This document shows, one piece after another, positions 27,051-34,906 of a stretch of 64,000 bases of DNA (the stretch's first letter is position 1; each line of letters opens with the position of its first letter). Source of the DNA: Achromobacter aloeverae (GTDB lineage: Bacteria > Pseudomonadota > Gammaproteobacteria > Burkholderiales > Burkholderiaceae_B). The notes beneath the pieces are model-generated. The model did no database searches, was not told the origin of the DNA, and worked only from the letters and a program-made list of their open reading frames with translations. The position numbers were made by a program, and so were the translations under genes. The stretch lies in the NCBI RefSeq assembly GCF_004121055.1, contig NZ_PYAL01000004.1, positions 372,001 to 436,000 of the forward strand. Direction: 5' to 3'.

Positions 27051-28034
27051 TTAGTCGAGGGTGATATGCAGATCGGAAATCGCTTTTTGCCACGTCTGCC
27101 GGTCATGGGCGACGCGTTTTCCGAACGTATCCTGATCGGTACCCGTGGGCTCCTGCCCGGTGACGAGAATGCGGTCGGCCACATCTTTCCGATGGACCGC
27201 GGCCAGCACCGCTTGCGACACCTTCTCGATGACGGTCTTGGGCGTTCCGACTGGCGCGAAGATTCCACACCACCCGCTGGCGTTCATTTCGGGGTAGCCG
27301 GCCTCGATAAACGTGGGTACGTCGGGAAGCAGCACCGACCGGACGGGATTGGCCACCGCAATGATGCGGATCTTGTGCGCGTCGGCGTATTGCTTGTAAG
27401 TACCCACCGCACCCCAGGCACTCGTAATGCGGCCCGCCAACATATCCTGCAAAGCGGGTATTTCCCCGCCGTAAGGGACATGGATCAGCTTGATGCCGGC
27501 ATGCTGGGAGAATTGTTCCGCCCAGATGTGAGCCGAGGTGCCCTTGCCGTAGGAGCCATAGCTCAGCTTTTCGGGTTCTTCCTTCGCGAGTTGCACGAAG
27601 GACTGCAGATCCGTGACGGGAACCTGCATCCCCACGCCGAACGCGACGGGGGTATTCGACACCTCCGCCACGGGCGCCAGGTCGCTCAACCGGTACGAGG
27701 AGTTCTTGTGCAATAAGTCCGCCTGCAGAACGCCCGTGTGGGTAATCAGCAGGGTGTAGCCGTCACGGGGCGCCTGCGCCACCGTGGATGCGGCGATCAT
27801 GCCGCTCGCGCCGGTCCTGTTTTCCACGATGACCGACTGCTTCAATTGGTTGGACAGCTCGGCGCCGAGGATCCGCGCGATGGTGTCGATACTGCCGCCA
27901 GGGTTGGTGGGAACGATAAGCCGGATCGGTTTTTCCGGAAACTCGGGAGGAGCCGCCCCTGCCGTGGCTTGCGAGCTGATTCCGGCAAAGAGGCAAAGGA
28001 TTCTGCATACCGACAGGAAAGCATGATGATTCAT
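27051..28034 (-). CDS. Bug-family periplasmic solute receptor (tripartite tricarboxylate transporter type)
   Basis: 327 residues from the ATG at 28034 (MNHHAFLSVCRILCLFAGISSQATA signal peptide). The mature protein starts with EFPEKPIRLIVPTNPGGSIDTIARI, followed by GASGMIAA and DGYTLLITH, the hallmarks of Bug/TctC receptors; HVPYGGEIPALQDMLAGRI is the family's ligand-loop segment. It binds a small carboxylated compound in the periplasm. No TctA/TctB membrane genes are nearby, as is common for Bug receptors in Bordetella relatives. Placement inside the acyl-CoA cluster suggests capture of the cluster's acid substrate. Confidence 0.9.
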   Translation of the reverse strand: MNHHAFLSVCRILCLFAGISSQATAGAAPPEFPEKPIRLIVPTNPGGSIDTIARILGAELSNQLKQSVIVENRTGASGMIAASTVAQAPRDGYTLLITHTGVLQADLLHKNSSYRLSDLAPVAEVSNTPVAFGVGMQVPVTDLQSFVQLAKEEPEKLSYGSYGKGTSAHIWAEQFSQHAGIKLIHVPYGGEIPALQDMLAGRITSAWGAVGTYKQYADAHKIRIIAVANPVRSVLLPDVPTFIEAGYPEMNASGWCGIFAPVGTPKTVIEKVSQAVLAAVHRKDVADRILVTGQEPTGTDQDTFGKRVAHDRQTWQKAISDLHITLD

Positions 28035-28092
28035 GACGACTCCAGCATGGCGAAAGAGGCACGAGGGAAGGGCGGAAGGCGGGAATGCCGGC

Positions 28093-29244
28093 TCAGGCGG
28101 CCGCGACGTCGCCGAGAAATTGGGGCTGGCCGGCAAACCGCGCCAAGTGGTGATCGGTGTCGCCCAACGTCGATTCGAGTATGGTCAGGCGCTTCACGTA
28201 GTGAGAAACAGGCAGTTCGTCCGACAAGCCCATTCCACCGTGCAGCTGGACGGCTTGCTGAGAGATGAATCGCATCGCCTGCCCGACGCGGACCTTGGCC
28301 GCGGAGGCCATCCGCTTGCGCTCTTCCGCTTCCAGGGGCGTGGACAGCCTGGTCGCCGCCAAGGTGGCCACGGCGCGGGCCTGGGCCAGGTGTATGGCCA
28401 TGTCGACCATGCGATGCTGAAGCACCTGGAAGCTGCCGATGGCCACGCCGAATTGCTGCCGCGTCTTCAGGTACTCCAGCGTGGCGGCATTCAACGCTTC
28501 CATTGCGCCGATAGCCTCGCCGCACATCAATACGATGCCGTGGTCGATGACGGCTTCCAGCAAGTCCCAACCCGAGCCCGAGGGAGCGAGGAGGGCAGAG
28601 GTGGGAACACAGACATCGGATAGCTGGATGTCGGCCGCGCGCAGGCCGTCTATCGTCCTGTAGTCGCGCCGACTCAGGCCCGCGGCATGCGCCGGGACAA
28701 GGAATAGCGCGATGCCGCTTGCGTCGCGCTGCGTGCCGGCGGTGCGCGCCGAAACGATAAGCTGACCCGCTTGCGCGCCGTGCAAAACGACCGTTTTCGT
28801 TCCGTCGAGGTGGTAATGCCCATCTTCCAACCTGGCCGATGACGCTACATCGAAAAGTTCATGGCGTGACTGCCGTTCTCCAAAAGCACAAGCCATGGTC
28901 AACGTTCCGGACGAAACCTGTTCGAGCAGCGCATCTTGGCCGCCCGCCAGGCGCAGGCACTCCGCGCCCATCGCCGTGGCGATAACGGGCTCCACGACGA
29001 GACCTCGGCCCAGTTGCTCCATGATAATGAACATGTCGGCCAGGCTGCCGTCCAGCCCGCCCGCGGATGCCGGAATGGGCAGGGCGGGAACGCCCAGTTC
29101 GGTCAGTGCCTGCCAGGCTTCTTCCGACACCCCGACCTTGCCATGGATGATCGCCCGGCGTGCCTCGATGCCGTAGTCCTTCTCTATCCAACGGGACACC
29201 GCATCGGAGAACTGCCGTTGTTCTTGCGTGTAGTCGAAGTTCAC
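28093..29244 (-). CDS. Acyl-CoA dehydrogenase, non-catalytic-looking small subunit
   Basis: 383 residues, acyl-CoA dehydrogenase fold (FDYTQEQRQFSDAVSRW N-terminus, LHGGMGLSDELPVSHYVKRLTILESTLGD C-terminus). Neither known catalytic-base position carries Glu: the isovaleryl-type helix reads VIDHGIVLMCGEA (His235 at the Glu place) and the C-terminal YEG-type site reads TLGDTDHHL. This pattern, with a catalytic partner encoded 11 bp upstream, resembles two-subunit dehydrogenases such as PimC/PimD or steroid ChsE1-ChsE2. It probably supplies FAD/substrate binding surface in an alpha2beta2 enzyme. Confidence 0.85.
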   Translation of the reverse strand: MNFDYTQEQRQFSDAVSRWIEKDYGIEARRAIIHGKVGVSEEAWQALTELGVPALPIPASAGGLDGSLADMFIIMEQLGRGLVVEPVIATAMGAECLRLAGGQDALLEQVSSGTLTMACAFGERQSRHELFDVASSARLEDGHYHLDGTKTVVLHGAQAGQLIVSARTAGTQRDASGIALFLVPAHAAGLSRRDYRTIDGLRAADIQLSDVCVPTSALLAPSGSGWDLLEAVIDHGIVLMCGEAIGAMEALNAATLEYLKTRQQFGVAIGSFQVLQHRMVDMAIHLAQARAVATLAATRLSTPLEAEERKRMASAAKVRVGQAMRFISQQAVQLHGGMGLSDELPVSHYVKRLTILESTLGDTDHHLARFAGQPQFLGDVAAA

Positions 29245-29255
29245 GTGCTTGCTCC

Positions 29256-30473
29256 TCAGAGTCCCAGTACGAGTTTCGCGATGACGTTCTTCTGGATCTC
29301 GTTGGATCCTCCGTAGATCGCGATCTTCCGGTAGTTGAGATACAAGGAGGCCAACGGCGCCGCGTCGTCATTTCCGGTCACCGAATGTGCCTCCTCCCCC
29401 GCAATGAAGGCCGGATCGAAAGGTGCCCCGTAGGGGCCGACGGATTCAAGCATCAGTTCGGTGATGGCCAGCTGGATCTCGCTGCCCTTGACCTTCAACA
29501 TTGAAGCTTCCGGCGAGGGCGCCTTGCGATGATCGGCTTGGGATACGGTCTTCTGGACCAATATCTCCAGGCCCATCAAGTCGATCTCCAGGGAAGCGAT
29601 CTTGGCGGCGAATACAGGGTCTTGAATCAGCGGCGCACCGTTCTTGAGTTGCTTGCCAGCGAGGCGCTTCAATGCGCGAAGCTCGCGTTTCGATCGCCCG
29701 ACGGCCGCGATGTTGGTGCGTTCGTGACCCAGCAGATACTTGGCGTAGGTCCAGCCCTTGTTTTCTTCGCCGATGAGGTTTTCTACCGGCACCTTCACAT
29801 TGTCGAAGAAGACCTCGTTTACCTCATGTTCCTCGTCGAGCATCACGATCGGACGGACAGTGATGCCCGGCGAGTCCATGTCCATCAGAAGGAACGAGAT
29901 GCCGTCCTGTTTTCGCGCGCCGGGGTCGGTGCGCACCAGGCAGAAAATCATGTTGGCGTACTGGGCCCAGGTCGTCCAGGTCTTCTGTCCGTTTACGACG
30001 TAGTGGTCACCGACGCGTTCGGCGCGGGTCTTGATGGCCGCGAGATCGGAGCCCGCGCCAGGCTCGGAATAGCCTTGGCACCACCAATCGTCGCAGTTGA
30101 GGATGCGGGGAAGATAATGGCGCTTCTGTTCCTCGGTGCCGAAGGCCATGATGACGGGGGCTACCATGTTCACGCCGAAAGGCATGATGATGGGCGCCCC
30201 GGCCGCGGCGCAGGCTTCGTCCCAGATGTGGCGCTGTACCGGCGTCCAGCCTGTGCCGCCGTGCTCCACGGGCCAACTTGCCCCCGCCCAACCCTGGGCC
30301 GCCACGATCTTGTGCCAGCGCACGAAATCTTCCCGTTCCAGGCGCTTGTGATTGAGCACCTTGAGGCGTAGCTCGTCGGGAAGGTTATGCCGTAGCCATG
30401 TGTCCACGACATTGCGAAATTCCAGGTCCTGCGGACTGTAACTGAGATCCACGATATCTCCAGCTGTATCCAT
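29256..30473 (-). CDS. Acyl-CoA dehydrogenase, catalytic large subunit
   Basis: 405 residues. It introduces the alpha-beta double bond into an acyl-CoA, passing electrons to ETF through FAD. FAD/substrate motifs QGYSEPGAGSDLAAIKTR (about 133-150) and NGQKTWTTWAQYA are intact; the likely base is Glu251 in GHERTNIAA, in the isovaleryl-CoA dehydrogenase position, because the C-terminal site reads IYGGSNEIQKN rather than YEG. It lies 11 bp before the second, base-less subunit, so a heteromeric enzyme is likely. It resembles pimeloyl-CoA dehydrogenase large subunits, but the substrate is not proven. Confidence 0.87.
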   Translation of the reverse strand: MDTAGDIVDLSYSPQDLEFRNVVDTWLRHNLPDELRLKVLNHKRLEREDFVRWHKIVAAQGWAGASWPVEHGGTGWTPVQRHIWDEACAAAGAPIIMPFGVNMVAPVIMAFGTEEQKRHYLPRILNCDDWWCQGYSEPGAGSDLAAIKTRAERVGDHYVVNGQKTWTTWAQYANMIFCLVRTDPGARKQDGISFLLMDMDSPGITVRPIVMLDEEHEVNEVFFDNVKVPVENLIGEENKGWTYAKYLLGHERTNIAAVGRSKRELRALKRLAGKQLKNGAPLIQDPVFAAKIASLEIDLMGLEILVQKTVSQADHRKAPSPEASMLKVKGSEIQLAITELMLESVGPYGAPFDPAFIAGEEAHSVTGNDDAAPLASLYLNYRKIAIYGGSNEIQKNVIAKLVLGL

Positions 30474-30505
30474 TGCGGTGGGAAAACGGGCGCCTGCGAT
30501 AGACC

Positions 30506-31429
30506 TCAGATGGGAGGCCAGTTGAAGACATCCGCCGTTTCCTCAAGCGGCGTCAGCGCCCCGCGCATGGCGGGCATGGCGATCTCTCCTATGCTCTCCG
30601 GCGTCCAGCCTTCGGCCTGGTGCACGGATTTCACAGGCCGCGGCTGGCTCATCAGCATGATCTCGTTGCCGCGCACCGCAAAGACCTGCCCGTTGATGTC
30701 GCCCGCCAGGTCGCTGCCAAGATAGACGGCAAGGGGCGCCACCTTCCCGGGCGTCATCAACTTCTGCTTGCGCTCCGCCGCGACCTTCTGTGCTTCGGTC
30801 GTCACCGGTATCGATGCAACCATGCGCCCCCAGGCGAAGGGAGCGATGCAGTTGGACCGTACGCCGGCCCGCTGCATGTCGATGGCGATGGTTCGCGAAA
30901 GCCCGACGATGCCCATCTTGGCGGCCGCATAGTTGGCCTGGGCGCGGTTTCCGACCAGGCCGGAAGTCGACGTCATGTGGACGTATGCGCCGCTACCTTG
31001 CTCCTTGAAGAAGGGGGCCGCGGCGCTACTGGTGTAGAAGGAGCCATACAGATGGACCTTCAGCACGGCGTCCCACTCTTCATCGCTCATCTTGTGAAAG
31101 AAGCGATCGCGCAGGATGCCGGCGTTGTTGACGACGCAGTCGACGCGGCCGAACGTATCGACGGCTTGTTCGACCAGACGTCTTGCACCGTCGCGGGAGG
31201 AAATGGAATCCGTGTTGGCGCTTGCGTCGCCCCCGTTGGCGCGGATCTCCGCAACCACGGCGGCGGCGGGCCCTGTATCGCTGCCTTCGCCGCTCAGTGA
31301 AACGCCTATGTCGTTCACCACGACGCGGGCGCCTGCCTGTGCCAGCTGGATTGCGATGTCGCGACCGATGCCGCCCCCGGCGCCCGTGACGATCGCGACC
31401 TTGCCGGCCATGGATAGGGATGGTGTCAT
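30506..31429 (-). CDS. SDR-type hydroxyacyl-CoA dehydrogenase (MFE-2/HSD17B4-like)
   Basis: 307 residues. N-terminal SDR domain with TGAGGGIGRDIA (15-26), the insertion VVNDIGVSLSGEGSD typical of multifunctional-enzyme type 2 dehydrogenases, NNAGILRD, catalytic Ser (MTSTSG), and YAAAK. The extra C-terminal 50 residues (RPVKSVHQAEGWTPESIGEIAMPAM) are also typical of this subgroup. It oxidises a 3-hydroxyacyl-CoA with NAD+. Its start overlaps the stop of the upstream hydratase gene (ATGA at 31426-31429), fitting sequential steps of one oxidation round. Confidence 0.87.
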   Translation of the reverse strand: MTPSLSMAGKVAIVTGAGGGIGRDIAIQLAQAGARVVVNDIGVSLSGEGSDTGPAAAVVAEIRANGGDASANTDSISSRDGARRLVEQAVDTFGRVDCVVNNAGILRDRFFHKMSDEEWDAVLKVHLYGSFYTSSAAAPFFKEQGSGAYVHMTSTSGLVGNRAQANYAAAKMGIVGLSRTIAIDMQRAGVRSNCIAPFAWGRMVASIPVTTEAQKVAAERKQKLMTPGKVAPLAVYLGSDLAGDINGQVFAVRGNEIMLMSQPRPVKSVHQAEGWTPESIGEIAMPAMRGALTPLEETADVFNWPPI

Positions 31430-32313
31430 GATTTGCCTCTCGATGGTTGTAAGCGCGCTTCCGCGTGGCTGATGACGACCGCGTCACGGGCGGGAACGCG
31501 CCCTTCGAGCGCGACGTGGCCGCCGTTGTCCCACATGCGGAACTCGATGACGTCAGATGGATAGACTGGCGCGGAGAACCGGGCGCCGAAGGCGGTCAGA
31601 CGCTCGGCGTCGCCGTCGGCGTAAGCCTGGATGATGGCCACGGCTGCATAGCCGTATGTCGCCAGGCCGTGCAGGACGGGACGGGGAAAGCCCGCCCGGC
31701 GAGCGACCTCGGGGTCGATATGCAGCCGGTTGTTGTCGCCGCACAGTCGGTAGAGAAGCGCGGCGTCGCTGCGCACGGCGTGCACGGCTTGTCGATCCGG
31801 CTCGCGCGCCGGTGCGGCGGTCAAGGGCGCCGGCGTATCGCCCAGTGTGATGTCCTCCGAGCCGCTGGCCGAGAAGCCGCCGTCTCCGCGGCAGTAGAAC
31901 AACTGCCAGGCGCGTCCATATACATCGCCGCTTTCCGACTGCAAGGTCTTGCACACGGTGATGAGCGCGCCTTTGGCCGGCCCCTTGTCCACCACGCGGC
32001 AAATCCGGGAGATGCCCAGCATGCGGCCCTGTGCTGGTAGCGGACGATCGATTTCGATGCGCTGTTCGCCCTGGACCAGCTTCGTCGCGTCCAAGCCTAG
32101 CGTTTGCTCGTCGCGGGCCCAGAAGCCGGGCGACGCAACGACGGCGGCCATGGTCGGCACCGCGACCTGGTCGCGCTCGTCGACCAAGCGCAGTTGGCGA
32201 GAATCGAGCGGATTCGAGACAGCACCGATGGCCAAGGCGTAAAGGGCCGAGTCGCGGAGGCTGTATTCGTGGAGGGTGGTTTTGCTCCACGTTTTCACTG
32301 CATCGAGATTCAT
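31426..32313 (-). CDS. Double-hotdog enoyl-CoA hydratase 2 (MaoC type)
   Basis: 295 residues with two hotdog halves, as in the hydratase-2 part of HSD17B4. The catalytic hydratase-2 motif is in the second half: YRLCGDNNRLHIDPEVARRAGFPRPVLHG, with Asp, Asn and His in the expected spacing. It hydrates trans-2-enoyl-CoA to (R)-3-hydroxyacyl-CoA, which the neighbouring SDR would oxidise. Its start overlaps the stop of the DUF35 gene (ATGA at 32310-32313). Confidence 0.88.
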   Translation of the reverse strand: MNLDAVKTWSKTTLHEYSLRDSALYALAIGAVSNPLDSRQLRLVDERDQVAVPTMAAVVASPGFWARDEQTLGLDATKLVQGEQRIEIDRPLPAQGRMLGISRICRVVDKGPAKGALITVCKTLQSESGDVYGRAWQLFYCRGDGGFSASGSEDITLGDTPAPLTAAPAREPDRQAVHAVRSDAALLYRLCGDNNRLHIDPEVARRAGFPRPVLHGLATYGYAAVAIIQAYADGDAERLTAFGARFSAPVYPSDVIEFRMWDNGGHVALEGRVPARDAVVISHAEARLQPSRGKS

Positions 32314-32717
32314 GCCTTCGCCTCCGTGTCGTCCAGGACGAATACCGGAACCCTGACGGCTCCGGCGCGGCCAAAGGCGACGCGCACGGGGGCGCCTATG
32401 CGCAGGCTTTGGGCGCGGGCATCGACGATATTGCTGAGCATGCGGACGCCTTCATCCAGCTCGATGAAGGCGAGTACGCGTTCCCCCGCATCGCCGTTGA
32501 GCACCGTGTAGGAGTAGATATGGCCATGGCCGCCAGCCTCGACCCATTCCACCTCGGCCGAAAAACAGTTCGGGCAAATGCGGCGGGGATAGTAGTGTGC
32601 TTGCGCGCACGCGTGGCAGCGGCCATAAAGCAGCTTGCCTTGCGAGGCGGCGGTGAAGAAGGCCAGGTTTTCGGGATTGGCGGCCGGGGCCGGCCACTCG
32701 GGATTGTCTATGTACAT
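32310..32717 (-). CDS. DUF35 OB-fold zinc-ribbon protein (aldolase/thiolase partner)
   Basis: 135 residues from the ATG at 32717; upstream in-frame codons are Arg-rich and unlikely to be translated. Four cysteines in C-x2-C and C-x2-C form a rubredoxin-like zinc ribbon (GRCHACAQAHYYPRRICPNC), followed by an OB fold (GHGHIYSYTVLN...RVLAFIELDEGVRMLSNIVD). In steroid degradation such proteins (the ChsH2 DUF35 domain) form a complex with a thiolase-fold aldolase. The adjacent gene 4 bp upstream encodes such a protein, supporting the pairing. Confidence 0.88.
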   Translation of the reverse strand: MYIDNPEWPAPAANPENLAFFTAASQGKLLYGRCHACAQAHYYPRRICPNCFSAEVEWVEAGGHGHIYSYTVLNGDAGERVLAFIELDEGVRMLSNIVDARAQSLRIGAPVRVAFGRAGAVRVPVFVLDDTEAKA

Positions 32718-32721
32718 TCGG

Positions 32722-33882
32722 TCAGCTCCTTCCCAGGATGAGCGTTGCACTGCCATGGCGCGTACCGAGGTTCCCCCCCGTGCCCTGGGCCAACGCGATC
32801 TCGCAGCCGGGGACCTGGACCTCGGGGTGCGCTTCCCCACGAAGCTGGCGTACGGCTTCGATCACTTTCGTGATGCCGCCGCGGTTGGCGGGATGGTTGT
32901 TGCACAAGCCGCCTCCGTCAGTGTTGAAGGGCAGCTTGCCGACACCGGAGATCAGGTTTCCGTCTTGGACGTATCGTCCGCCCTCGCCCTTGCGGCAGAA
33001 GCCGAGATCCTCCAGCTGAAGCAGCACGGTGATGGTGAAGCTGTCATAAATTGAGGCGTATTGGATATCGGCGGGGGTGACGCCGGCTTCCGCAAAGGCC
33101 TGCGCCCCGGATTGCGCGGCTCCCGTGACCAGCAGATCGCCGCCGCCGTACGCGGCGCCGACAGCTTCGCCCGCTCCCAGGACGTCGACGACCGGCCGTG
33201 AGAGGCTGCGCGCGATCTCGGGGCGCGTGACGACCAGGGCGCCGCCGCCGTCGCTGACGACGCAGCAATCCAGGCGGTGCAGGGGATCGGCTACCAGGGG
33301 CGAATTGACGACGTCTTCCACCGTCACGGGCTTGCGCAGCATGGCGTGTGGGTTGTATTGGGCATGGACGGAGGCCGCGACCTTGATCCATGCCAGCTGC
33401 TCGGCGGTTGTTCCGTATTCGTACATGTGCCGCCGGGCGACCATGGCATACCCGGCCAGGGTATTCATGCCGAACGGCTGCTCAAAGGCGGTGTCCGGCG
33501 AGATGGCGCCGTACTCCCGCGGCCTTGCGGTGGAGGGATCGGAGCGCGGCCTGCCGGCCAGGGTGATCAACGCGACATTGCACTTACCGGCGGCAATCGC
33601 CTGCGCGGCGTGCGCCACGTGTATGAGATAGGACGAGCCGCCGGTCTCGGTGGTGTCCAGGTGCCTGACCCGCAGGCCAAGGTAATCCAGCATGGATAGC
33701 GGGCCCAGCCCCGGCGCATCGCCCGCACAGAAATATGCGTCGACGTCCTTGGCGGTAAGGCCGGCATCGGCGAGCGCGCCCTGTGCGCACTCCGCATGTA
33801 ATTGCGCCACCGAGTGCTGCTCGGCCTTGCGCAAGGGATGTTCGAAGACGCCAGCAATACAGGCTCTTTTCTTGATCGTCAT
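32722..33882 (-). CDS. Thiolase-superfamily protein lacking catalytic cysteines (Ltp2-like aldolase candidate)
   Basis: 386 residues, thiolase/SCP2-thiolase fold (TVEDVVNSPLVADPLHRLDCCVVSDGGGALVV, IYDSFTITVLLQLEDLGFC, CNNHPANRGG). The position of the acylated Cys is in TTETGGSSYLIHV (about 77-89) and has no Cys; the second catalytic Cys motif near the C-terminus reads QGTGGNLG, again without Cys; the active-site His is kept in NHPAN. This matches Ltp2-type retro-aldolases better than true thiolases. First gene of the minus-strand cluster, immediately before its DUF35 partner. The likely reaction is cleavage of a 3-hydroxyacyl-CoA, but thioester transfer cannot be excluded. Confidence 0.82.
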   Translation of the reverse strand: MTIKKRACIAGVFEHPLRKAEQHSVAQLHAECAQGALADAGLTAKDVDAYFCAGDAPGLGPLSMLDYLGLRVRHLDTTETGGSSYLIHVAHAAQAIAAGKCNVALITLAGRPRSDPSTARPREYGAISPDTAFEQPFGMNTLAGYAMVARRHMYEYGTTAEQLAWIKVAASVHAQYNPHAMLRKPVTVEDVVNSPLVADPLHRLDCCVVSDGGGALVVTRPEIARSLSRPVVDVLGAGEAVGAAYGGGDLLVTGAAQSGAQAFAEAGVTPADIQYASIYDSFTITVLLQLEDLGFCRKGEGGRYVQDGNLISGVGKLPFNTDGGGLCNNHPANRGGITKVIEAVRQLRGEAHPEVQVPGCEIALAQGTGGNLGTRHGSATLILGRS

Positions 33883-33911
33883 AGACCCTACCTGATGAAA
33901 TTCTGCCTAAA

Positions 33912-33940
33912 AGAACGGCGTTCTGTATTCAGGTCTGAAT
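33912..33940. promoter_or_regulatory. Two adjacent palindromes in the divergent promoter region
   Basis: AGAAC-GGC-GTTCT (33912-33924) and ATTCAG-GT-CTGAAT (33927-33940) lie 2 bp apart between the acyl-CoA cluster and the divergent GntR gene. They are candidate operators for that regulator. Confidence 0.5.
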
Positions 33941-34066
33941 TTTGGTCTAAGTTCAGGGTGATTGCAACGGCGTTAATATCGGGGTTTACGATTGGTCCGG
34001 CCGCGGCGCTGCCATGCAACTCGCGGCCTTGCACAGAAGGCACGGCGCGAGCGCCGATGGGATGAC

Positions 34067-34777
34067 ATGGTTACTGCGGTTCCGATTGATCGCGAGATAC
34101 TCGCCGACAACATTGCGGCGTCGGTCTACGCTGCCGTGCGGGCAAAGGCGGTGAGCCACGCCTTTCTGCCCGGTGAGCGCTTGAATGAAGGCGAGCTGGC
34201 CCGCGAACTGAATGTTTCCCGCACGCCGTTGCGCGAGGCCTTGTACCGCCTGACGACGGAGGGCTTTTTACGCAACGTCGCGGGTAAGGGGTTCTTCTTC
34301 AGGAACCTGGATCCCAAGGAGCTCTTCAGTCTTTATGAGCTTCGCACCGCCCTTGAGGTCGCCGCGACGCAGTTGGCCATCGAGCGGGCAAGCGATGAAC
34401 AGATTCATGCGCTGGCGGAGGTGGTGCGTGAGGAGGGGGCTGGCGAGGCGTGTACCCAGAAGGAGCTGATCGCGCAGGACGAACGCTTCCATACGCATCT
34501 GGTGGCCTTGGCGGGAAACCTGGAAATGTCCCGGGTCCTGGACAACATCAATGCGCGTATACAGTTCGTGCGCTGGATGGACATCGGCGCCACCACGCGC
34601 AAGGCCGCGCACCATGACCACAACAAGATCGTTGCCGTGCTTGCCCGCCGTGACTTCGATACCTGCTGCGCGCTTCTGAAAAAGCACATCGAGCGCCGTC
34701 AGGACGAGATCGTCGCCGCGGCCCATGCGCGTGTAGGGCAGCTATACACTGAAAGAGCTGCCCGGGCGCAAGCATGA
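34067..34777 (+). CDS. GntR-family regulator (FCD type)
   Basis: 236 residues from the ATG at 34067; the longer reading adds Arg-rich sequence. N-terminal winged helix (about 14-80: GERLNEGELARELNVSRTPLREALYRLTTEGFLR) and C-terminal FCD ligand domain with metal/ligand His and Asp residues (LYELRTALEVAATQLAI, RFHTHLVALAGN, DHNKIVAVLARRD). It is transcribed away from the acyl-CoA degradation cluster and most likely represses it until an acid or its CoA ester accumulates. Confidence 0.88.
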   Translation: MVTAVPIDREILADNIAASVYAAVRAKAVSHAFLPGERLNEGELARELNVSRTPLREALYRLTTEGFLRNVAGKGFFFRNLDPKELFSLYELRTALEVAATQLAIERASDEQIHALAEVVREEGAGEACTQKELIAQDERFHTHLVALAGNLEMSRVLDNINARIQFVRWMDIGATTRKAAHHDHNKIVAVLARRDFDTCCALLKKHIERRQDEIVAAAHARVGQLYTERAARAQA

Positions 34778-34847
34778 CGGGGTCCGTTGGCGAAAGCACG
34801 GCACGGCACACGCGCCACACGCGACGGCTTGCACAGGAGACGCGCGC

Positions 34848-34899
34848 GCCGTCGCATAAGGCCCTCGCATAAGGCCGTCGCATAAGGCCGTCGCATAAG
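34848..34899. repeat. Four tandem copies of a 13-bp unit
   Basis: GCCGTCGCATAAG is repeated four times head to tail (34848, 34861, 34874, 34887); copy 2 has one change (GCCC for GCCG). It fills the gap between the convergent GntR and Bug genes. It resembles a VNTR. Confidence 0.95.
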
Positions 34900-34906
34900 G
34901 CATCGA

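Noticed and set aside
34848-34899. CRISPR array
   Set aside because: The 13-bp units are directly adjacent with no spacers, and there are no cas genes.
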